DNA of 64,000 nt from NCBI RefSeq assembly GCF_023650515.1, contig NZ_CP096016.1:4453501-4517500 (forward strand). Direction: 5' to 3'. This document shows positions 31,261 through 37,262 of this stretch, in pieces (position 1 is the stretch's first letter; every line of letters starts with the position of its first letter). Below the pieces are notes generated by a model, which made no database searches, was not told where the DNA came from, and saw nothing but the letters and a program-made list of their open reading frames with translations. The position numbers were made by a program, and so were the translations under genes. The DNA comes from Alkalimarinus coralli (GTDB lineage: Bacteria; Pseudomonadota; Gammaproteobacteria; Pseudomonadales; Oleiphilaceae).

Positions 31261-32985
31261 CCGCTGCGAGGCTGTGAAAGTATCCATAGGCTCCCCGCTG
31301 TATAATATCGTCGCCTAACGACTTCGAAGATATAAGAAAATGGGAAGACAATACAAGAAAACACACTCCCGCGATCAAGGGGATTTGTTTCCGAGCCATA
31401 TGGATGACTACGTGCATGAGAGGCATCCCATCAGAGCCCTTGATGCCTATGTTGAATGTTTAGACTTAGGAAAGCTCGGCTATCAACATACCTTAGAAAA
31501 CAAGGTTAATAGCGGGCAGCCTGCCTACCCTCCCGGTGCGTTACTCAAGCTTTACCTCTACGGATATCTAAACCGCATTAAGTCGAGTCGTCGGTTGGAA
31601 CAAGAGTGCCACCGTAATATAGAGGTGATGTGGTTAGTTCAAGGGCTTAAGCCAAGCTATAAGACGATCGCTAATTTTCGCAGCCAAAACCGGCGTGCGA
31701 TTCGGGAGACTCATAAAGAGTTTATTTTATTCTGCAAGAAACTTTCGTTGTTTGGAGGCCAGTGCATTGCTATTGACGGCAGTTTCTTTAAAGGAAGCGC
31801 GAGCCGCAAGAGCTTTACGACCACCACAGGTCTCAAGAAGAAGCTCAAAAAGCTAGAGGCGCATATCGAGCAATGGCAGAACGAGCTAGATCAGCAAGAT
31901 GCGCAGGAAAAGGAAGAAGAAAACAAGCCCAGTGATATTGAACTGGAAAAAGTGCTTCAGCAACTCGAAGACTGGAAAAAAGAAAAACAAGATAAAGAGA
32001 GCGAATTAAAAAGGTTAGAAAAATCTAAAAAAACACAAGAGAGCAGTACAGACAAAGATGCCCGTTTACTGAACAAAGGAACTCAAAAGGTATCCGGCTA
32101 CAGCGTACAGATAGCAGTAGATAACAAGCATCACTTGATCGTTTGCGAAGAAGTCACAACGGAGCCAAACGACCTTAAACAATTGCACCCAATGTCGCTA
32201 AAAGCAAAGAAAATACTGAATTCAGATGAGTTAGAAGTGCTTGCTGATGCGGGCTATTACAGCGGGGCGCATATTGCTAAGTGTGTAAAAGATAAGATAA
32301 CACCTTATGTTCCCAAGCCTAAAACGGGGGGTAAAGGGAAAAAGGGAAGGTACACAAAAGACCAGTTCATATATGATGCGAGGAAAAATCATTATGTGTG
32401 CCCTGCAGGAGAGTCATTAAACCAACGAGGGTCGCCCCGCACACAGAACGGACAAGTATTTCATCGCTTCAGTGCATCAGAAACAGTCTGTAAAAGCTGC
32501 CCCCAAAAAGCAAGCTGTCTTGGGGAGAAAATACCTTGCCGAGTCGTGTGGCGAAGTGAGAATGCAGACCTGCTCACAGCTCATCAAGAACGAATGAAGG
32601 TAAGCAAAGGAAAAATGCGCGAGCGAAGTACACTCGTTGAGCACCCATTTGGCACGATGAAATCTAGAGCAGGTTGGAGCCACTTCCTGCTAAGAGGCCA
32701 AGAGAAGGTAGCGGCTGAGTTTAGTTTAATGGCGTTATGTTATAATCTCACACGTGCACTTAATGTGTTGGGGTTCGACAGGCTCCTTGAGGAGATAAAA
32801 AATAAAGCTCTGTTTCGCCTTAATAGAAGGAGCCCAGAGCTATATTTAAAGGCCTATAAGTATTACCTGTTTCTACAGACAATAATTATAAAGGCCGTTG
32901 TAATGACGCCAGATTCGCTTCGAGTTCGTTTTGAAGTCAAAGAATCTCTTGCTTGTTAATACTTTCACAGCCTCTGCGCTGCATC
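31261..32985 (+). mobile_element. IS1182-family insertion sequence
   Basis: A transposase gene is bounded by imperfect inverted repeats: 'gaggctgtgaaagtat' at 31268-31283 on the left and its complement 'atactttcacagcctc' at 32959-32974 on the right, both extending outward with mismatches. Exact ends and target duplication cannot be fixed by eye. The right repeat begins at the transposase stop codon. Confidence 0.8.
31340..32959 (+). CDS. IS1182-family transposase
   Basis: A 539-aa DDE transposase. The N-terminal DUF772-type domain is present (YPPGALLKLYLYGYLNRIKSSRRLEQECHRNIEVMWL). The catalytic acidic residues appear in AIDGSFFKG, in VLADAGYYSG and in LVEHPFGTMK. A charged coiled-coil insert lies at about residues 170-245, and a C-terminal zinc-like cluster (CPAGE...CKSCPQKASC) is present. 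The frame is intact, so the element could still be mobile. Confidence 0.93.
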   Translation: MGRQYKKTHSRDQGDLFPSHMDDYVHERHPIRALDAYVECLDLGKLGYQHTLENKVNSGQPAYPPGALLKLYLYGYLNRIKSSRRLEQECHRNIEVMWLVQGLKPSYKTIANFRSQNRRAIRETHKEFILFCKKLSLFGGQCIAIDGSFFKGSASRKSFTTTTGLKKKLKKLEAHIEQWQNELDQQDAQEKEEENKPSDIELEKVLQQLEDWKKEKQDKESELKRLEKSKKTQESSTDKDARLLNKGTQKVSGYSVQIAVDNKHHLIVCEEVTTEPNDLKQLHPMSLKAKKILNSDELEVLADAGYYSGAHIAKCVKDKITPYVPKPKTGGKGKKGRYTKDQFIYDARKNHYVCPAGESLNQRGSPRTQNGQVFHRFSASETVCKSCPQKASCLGEKIPCRVVWRSENADLLTAHQERMKVSKGKMRERSTLVEHPFGTMKSRAGWSHFLLRGQEKVAAEFSLMALCYNLTRALNVLGFDRLLEEIKNKALFRLNRRSPELYLKAYKYYLFLQTIIIKAVVMTPDSLRVRFEVKESLAC

Positions 32986-32997
32986 ACGGCTACGGGT

Positions 32998-33026
32998 ATC
33001 TCGGAGTCTTTGGTGCGCAGCGCATA
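32998..33026. repeat. REP-like repeat right of the insertion sequence
   Basis: 'atctcggagtctttggtgcgc' closely matches the complement of the palindrome at 84-138 (atctcggaatctttggtgcgc), and it has the same 'gcgcatat' continuation as the copy at 31157-31178. Confidence 0.5.
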
Positions 33027-33061
33027 TAAATTAGAACAGCTTGGCTTAAGTACGTGCCATT

Positions 33062-33562
33062 CTATTCGGGGGTTGAATATACCCTGAGTTGGTTATCCGG
33101 GCAGGTCTGGAGTAAAGCGCTAACTAGCGTGCCATCGGGCAGGCTGAGATTATTGTTTAGCTCAAGAAGGGGTCTTAACACGAAATCCCTGTTCGCTAGT
33201 TCTTTATGTGGGATGGTGAGATCAGGGGTGTCCATAACGATATCGCCAAATAGCAGTATATCCAGATCAATGGTGCGTTCACCCCAGTGGCGCTTTTTGA
33301 TGCGCCCCTGTCTTTTTTCAATGAGCTTAAGTGCTTCAAGCAGAGCTTCAGGTGTGAGGCTTGTTTCCAGTAGTGCAACCGCATTCACAAAGTCTGGCTG
33401 GTCTTGCGGGCCAACCGGTTTGCTGCCATAAAAGCTGGAATGAACAACGAGTGTAATATGCGGGTGCTGCTCTAGTGTAACCAGTGCTTGTCTGAGCTGG
33501 TTGGCAGGCTCATTGAGATTGCTCCCGAGACCTATATATACACGGTTTAATTGTGTTTCCAT
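33062..33562 (-). CDS. folK: 6-hydroxymethyl-7,8-dihydropterin pyrophosphokinase
   Basis: The canonical folate-pathway HPPK of this genome. About 166 aa with NRVYIGLGSNLNEP and the complete active-site segment GRIKKRHWGERTIDLDILLFG. ATG 33562 gives the usual N-terminus. A GTG at 33583 overlaps the pcnB stop by one base (TAGTG) and could allow coupled translation of a seven-residue longer form. It follows pcnB as in Pseudomonas. Confidence 0.96.
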   Translation of the reverse strand: METQLNRVYIGLGSNLNEPANQLRQALVTLEQHPHITLVVHSSFYGSKPVGPQDQPDFVNAVALLETSLTPEALLEALKLIEKRQGRIKKRHWGERTIDLDILLFGDIVMDTPDLTIPHKELANRDFVLRPLLELNNNLSLPDGTLVSALLQTCPDNQLRVYSTPE

Positions 33563-33582
33563 TGCCTGAGCCTTACCTTTCA

Positions 33583-34968
33583 CTAATGAGTTGAACTTCT
33601 TGAGTTACCTGTAGGGCGTCTCTTGCGGCGTTTGGGGCGTGGCCCATGCTCTCTGGCACTGTTGGACATTTTGCGCTGGGCATTTTCGTCAGAGGCCTGA
33701 TAATCTGTCCACCATTGGCCGAGCCCGTTGAGGTCTTCACCGCTTTGCTCTCTAAGCAACAGAAAGTCATACGAGGCTCTAAAGCGAGGGTGTGCGACCA
33801 GCTGAGCGGCCTTGTTACCATTTCTTCTGGGAAGCCTCAGCTGCATCTCCCACATCTCTTTCATGTTGAGGCTGAAACGTTTTGGGATAGATGTAGATTT
33901 GCACTGGATATTAATGACCTTCTGCGCGGCCTGTTGCAATGCAGGGAATGGCGGGGTGCCACTGCTTTTGTTTTTCTCCCAGCGCTCTTCAAGGGCTGGC
34001 CATAGCAAAGAGGCATAGAGAAAGGCCGGTGTGACAGGTTTTCTCTGTTTGATACGCTCATCGGTGTTGATTAACGCTTGTTCGACCAGCTTCAAGTACC
34101 GCTCAGGGCCTTGTTTGAGGCTTCTTTCCGTTGCGGGAAATAGCTGTCCGAACAAATTATAGTGCCTCAGCATTCTGAAGGTTTTCAGCGCCTTGCCTGA
34201 CAGCATGAGTTTTAAGACTTCATCAAATAGCCGGGCTGCCGGGATGTTGCCCAGCAGTGAAGAAAGCTCAAAAATAGGCTTCTCTGTGTCTGGTGCAATG
34301 GTAAAGTCGAGCTTAGTCGCGAAACGAACCGCACGAAGCATTCTGACGGGATCTTCCCGGTACCGGGTTTCAGGGTCTCCGATTAGGCGCAGCTCTCTCT
34401 TCTCAATATCTTCCAGGCCGTTGGCGTAATCATAAATGGTGAAGTCTTTGACGCAGTAATATAGTGCATTGACGGTGAAGTCCCGTCTTAGGGCGTCTTC
34501 TTCCATCGTGCCATAGACATTGTCTCTAAGTAGCATGCCATGTTCAGAGCTGGTGCTTTGATTTGCGCTTAGCGCCGGGGCTTCATGATGCCCTCTGAAT
34601 GTAGCGACTTCGATGACTTCGCGGCCAAATAGGACATGGACTAACTTAAAGCGCCGCCCGATCAGGCGTGAGTTCTTAAATAGGCCGTGAACCTCTTCAG
34701 GGTGCGCATCGGTTGCGATGTCAAAGTCTTTGGGGTGAAGCCCCAGTAATAGGTCTCGAACGCCCCCACCCACAAGGTATGCCTGATAATTGGCGTTATT
34801 CAGCCTGTAAAGTACTTTTAATGCAGGTGAGCTGATATCTTTTCGGGATATGGGGTGGTTATCTCTTGGGACTATCTTTAGTTCTGATTGAGGACTTTCT
34901 TCATTACTGAGCTGGTTTGCGCCATTTTTAACGCGATCCCATAGACGCTTTGCCTTTTTTAAAACCAC
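33583..34968 (-). CDS. pcnB: Poly(A) polymerase I
   Basis: Adds 3' poly(A) tails that promote RNA decay. The 461-aa protein has the class II nucleotidyltransferase core (YLVGGGVRDLLLGLHPKDFDIATDA) and the RNA-binding region (RLIGRRFKLVHV; RRDFTVNALYY). Its Arg/Lys-rich C-terminal tail (KRRKRRPTG) is typical of bacterial poly(A) polymerases and not of CCA-adding enzymes. The start is GTG 34968, with AGGA nine bases upstream. An RNA-gene-containing gap of 893 bp separates it from cbrB. Confidence 0.96.
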   Translation of the reverse strand: MVLKKAKRLWDRVKNGANQLSNEESPQSELKIVPRDNHPISRKDISSPALKVLYRLNNANYQAYLVGGGVRDLLLGLHPKDFDIATDAHPEEVHGLFKNSRLIGRRFKLVHVLFGREVIEVATFRGHHEAPALSANQSTSSEHGMLLRDNVYGTMEEDALRRDFTVNALYYCVKDFTIYDYANGLEDIEKRELRLIGDPETRYREDPVRMLRAVRFATKLDFTIAPDTEKPIFELSSLLGNIPAARLFDEVLKLMLSGKALKTFRMLRHYNLFGQLFPATERSLKQGPERYLKLVEQALINTDERIKQRKPVTPAFLYASLLWPALEERWEKNKSSGTPPFPALQQAAQKVINIQCKSTSIPKRFSLNMKEMWEMQLRLPRRNGNKAAQLVAHPRFRASYDFLLLREQSGEDLNGLGQWWTDYQASDENAQRKMSNSAREHGPRPKRRKRRPTGNSRSSTH

Positions 34969-35099
34969 TTGAGAAGTTCCTGAATCCTGTTCGGTTAATG
35001 GGCAGTCGAGTGCTGAGCAGTGCTCGCAAGTGCCACGGTATAATTAAAGTGTGCAGATTTTACCTGTTTGAAGGCAATAAGGCGAATGATGAGGTCTAG

Positions 35100-35487
35100 T
35101 TGGTTGGGGAGAGAATGAGCTAGCAGGGAAAGCTCGCGCTTTCCCATGCTGAGAAGAGTAGACATACACTTATTTTTATTATTGCGTCCTTGTCCCATAG
35201 ATGCGCTATTCATTAAATAATGACTAGCTATGCAAACGGAACGCTTTGAAGACGTAGAGCGGAAGTCGTAAAAGAAGGGCTTGATTATAAGGTTGTCGCT
35301 GCTGTTGCAGTTCTTGTTAACCCGATAAAACCACTCAATTCACTCTATAGGCCGCTAAAAAACTAAGCATCCAAAACAATCAGTTCGCTACCCGGCTTCC
35401 ATTTTTATTTTTATTCGGTTGCTGGGCTATCCGCTTTGTTATTTTTATTTGTGCAGTTTTATTATGGTTATTATTTTTATTTTACAC
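35100..35487 (-). ncRNA. CrcZ-like Hfq/Crc-sponge small RNA (predicted)
   Basis: In Pseudomonas the gap between cbrB and pcnB encodes CrcZ, an RNA of about 400 nt that sequesters Hfq (with Crc) through AAnAAnAA motifs and so relieves catabolite repression. This gap has no credible gene. Its minus strand carries five such motifs: AATAATAA (35468-35475), AATAACAA (35436-35443), AATAAAAA within 35399-35416, AACAAGAA (35311-35318) and AATAATAA (35176-35183). A perfect 8-bp hairpin (gggaaagc/gctttccc, 35126-35145) follows. The start near 35487 is projected from the sigma-54 promoter. The 3' end is uncertain because no T-run follows the hairpin. Identification rests on synteny, motifs and promoter, not on similarity search. 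Confidence 0.75.
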
Positions 35488-35497
35488 GACAGGTAAA

Positions 35498-35513
35498 AGC
35501 ACTAGGGGTGCCA
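35498..35513 (-). promoter_or_regulatory. Sigma-54 promoter for the CrcZ-like RNA
   Basis: The minus strand reads TGGCACCCCTAGTGCT against the consensus TGGCACGnnnnTTGCW. The invariant GG and GC are exactly 12 bp apart. It predicts a start near 35487, 19 nt before the end of the first A-rich motif. CbrB, encoded just upstream, is a sigma-54 activator. Confidence 0.75.
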
Positions 35514-35587
35514 GCTTTTGGTAAATTCAATAAAAACAGTGGGTTAGTTTTTGTGTTGCTGTTTTTGATAGGCGATTTATTGCAGAA

Positions 35588-35647
35588 TGTTACTGGATGC
35601 GAGCCATAGGAAAAGTGCGTTGTTCCGCAAGGTAACACTCGGTAACA
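35588..35647. promoter_or_regulatory. Activator-site cluster (TGTTAC/GTAACA hexamers)
   Basis: TGTTAC at 35588, TGTTCC-5 bp-GTAACA at 35621-35637 and GTAACA at 35642 lie 75-135 bp upstream of the sigma-54 promoter, the usual distance for enhancer sites of NtrC-type activators. Binding by CbrB is inferred from position and dyad symmetry. Confidence 0.55.
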
Positions 35648-35849
35648 GCCAGGTAGCATCTTGTATATTTGTGACTATTTGCTCAAAAAGAAGGGGGCAA
35701 ACGTTTAAACCTGGGTTAAAGGCCTATACCTGCCAAGGCTTTCAAGAGCTTTGGTTAATGTATAGTTGTTTGGTTAAGGTATAGCTGCATAAACAGTAAA
35801 GCGCAAGGAATTGGCAGCTGAAATAATGAATGGTGGAGGCGTGAGGCGC

Positions 35850-35876
35850 AGGCTGCCAGTGTTAGCAGCCTTTTTT
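35850..35876. terminator. Hairpin over the cbrB stop codon
   Basis: Arms aggctgc and gcagcct (7 bp, 8-nt loop) include the cbrB stop codon. The T-run is on the plus strand only, so for cbrB it is a 3' hairpin and not a standard terminator. It may still limit read-through towards the RNA gene. Confidence 0.4.
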
Positions 35877-37259
35877 ACGAGGAATCCCGAGTCTTTGTCG
35901 GCGTTCCCACAAACTTTTCCGACTGATGCCAAGCTTTTGTGCAAGCTCTGTTTCACTCATTTGTTCCTGATGTTCAAGCACAAAGTGTTGGAAGTAGTCT
36001 TCCAGCGAGAGATCCTTGGGTTTATCTTTTACCGGCTTCGGTTTTGTTGCGCTTGGGCTGAACAGCCCCTTGGGAATATTGAACTCGTCACTGTCGGTTT
36101 CAATATCGAGCAGGTCTGCTGTGATCATATCGTCTTCGCAGAGGATGATGGCGCGCTCAATGGCATTTTCCATTTCGCGGACGTTACCCGGCCAGTCGTG
36201 CTCTTGAATGGCTTTCATGGCGTCAGGAGACAGGCTTAAACCGCTTCTGCCCATCTTTTCTGACACATTTTTGAGAAGTAATTTTGCCAAGCCAAGAATA
36301 TCACCCTCCCGATCACGCAGTGGGGGTAGCTTAAGCTGCATAACATTCAGGCGGTAATACAAATCTTCCCGGAACTCACCGGTTTTAGCCAGTGCTCGCA
36401 AGTTGCGATGGGTGGCGGCAATAAGCCGGATATCAACCTTAAGGGATTGTGTTGAACCCACTCTGCGGATTTCGCCCTCTTGTAATACGCGGAGCAATCG
36501 GGCCTGTGCTTCTAAGGGGAGTTCTCCAATTTCATCAAGAAACAGGGTGCCGCCATCTGCGGCTTCAACCAACCCGTTGCGCGCACTCACGGCGCCGGTA
36601 AAGGCGCCTTTTTCATGTCCAAAAAGTTCGGACTCAATAAGTGTTTCAGGGATGGCGGCGCAGTTAACGCAGATAAGGGGTTTGCTGTCTCTTTTACTGA
36701 ATGTATGGAGGGCTCGGGCGGCCAGCTCTTTACCTGTTCCTGATTCGCCTTGAATCAGTACGGTTGTGTCTGTTGGGGATACTTTGGATATCAGGTTAAA
36801 TACCTTTTCCATTGCCTGGCATTGGCCGTAGATCAAGTCGCTGATCTGGGAAATATCTGCCAGCTCTTCTGGAGGGACTTCAGTGCCGATCTTTTCGGTT
36901 TGGTTGAGTGCCTGTTTTTCAAGAATCTGCTTAACTGCGGCGAGCATTTCGTCATGATCAAAAGGCTTGGCAATATAGTCGATCGCCCCCATTTTCATCG
37001 AATCAACCGCTGAGCGCAGGCTTGCGTAGCTGGTCATGATGAGTACAGGTTTATTGGCAGCGAGGTCTATCAGGTCGGTGCCGGGGCGGCCGGGTAGTCG
37101 TAAGTCAGAGATAATCAGGTCAAACTCGTCAAACTGATAGTTATCTATCGCCTCTTGAACAGACTCTGCCTGTTCTACGCCATATCCATTGTGAACGAGC
37201 AGTTTATGGAGTGCGGTACGAATAATCTCTTCATCTTCAACTACGAGAATGTGTTTCAT
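35862..37259 (-). CDS. cbrB: Sigma-54-dependent response regulator CbrB
   Basis: Activates sigma-54 promoters in response to CbrA, controlling carbon/nitrogen balance. The 465-aa protein has a receiver domain (residues 1-120; EDEE acidic pocket, phosphate acceptor Asp in DLIISDLRLPG). The AAA+ domain follows (GESGTGKE Walker A, EKGAFTGAVSA loop that contacts sigma-54). The C-terminal Fis-type helix-turn-helix is present (ELAQKLGISRKSLWERRQRLGI). It starts three bases after cbrA stops. Assignment as CbrB and not another NtrC relative rests on its partner and on gene order. Confidence 0.92.
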   Translation of the reverse strand: MKHILVVEDEEIIRTALHKLLVHNGYGVEQAESVQEAIDNYQFDEFDLIISDLRLPGRPGTDLIDLAANKPVLIMTSYASLRSAVDSMKMGAIDYIAKPFDHDEMLAAVKQILEKQALNQTEKIGTEVPPEELADISQISDLIYGQCQAMEKVFNLISKVSPTDTTVLIQGESGTGKELAARALHTFSKRDSKPLICVNCAAIPETLIESELFGHEKGAFTGAVSARNGLVEAADGGTLFLDEIGELPLEAQARLLRVLQEGEIRRVGSTQSLKVDIRLIAATHRNLRALAKTGEFREDLYYRLNVMQLKLPPLRDREGDILGLAKLLLKNVSEKMGRSGLSLSPDAMKAIQEHDWPGNVREMENAIERAIILCEDDMITADLLDIETDSDEFNIPKGLFSPSATKPKPVKDKPKDLSLEDYFQHFVLEHQEQMSETELAQKLGISRKSLWERRQRLGIPRKKGC

Positions 37260-37262
37260 ACG

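Noticed and set aside
35035..35051. TGGCAC-containing second sigma-54 site before pcnB on the minus strand
   Set aside because: The GC element is not at the required distance, so only the GG half is present.
34995..35213. 72-codon open frame on the minus strand in the cbrB-pcnB gap
   Set aside because: It overlaps the predicted RNA. Its Asn/Lys run simply translates an A-rich motif, and it has no ribosome site or protein-like composition.
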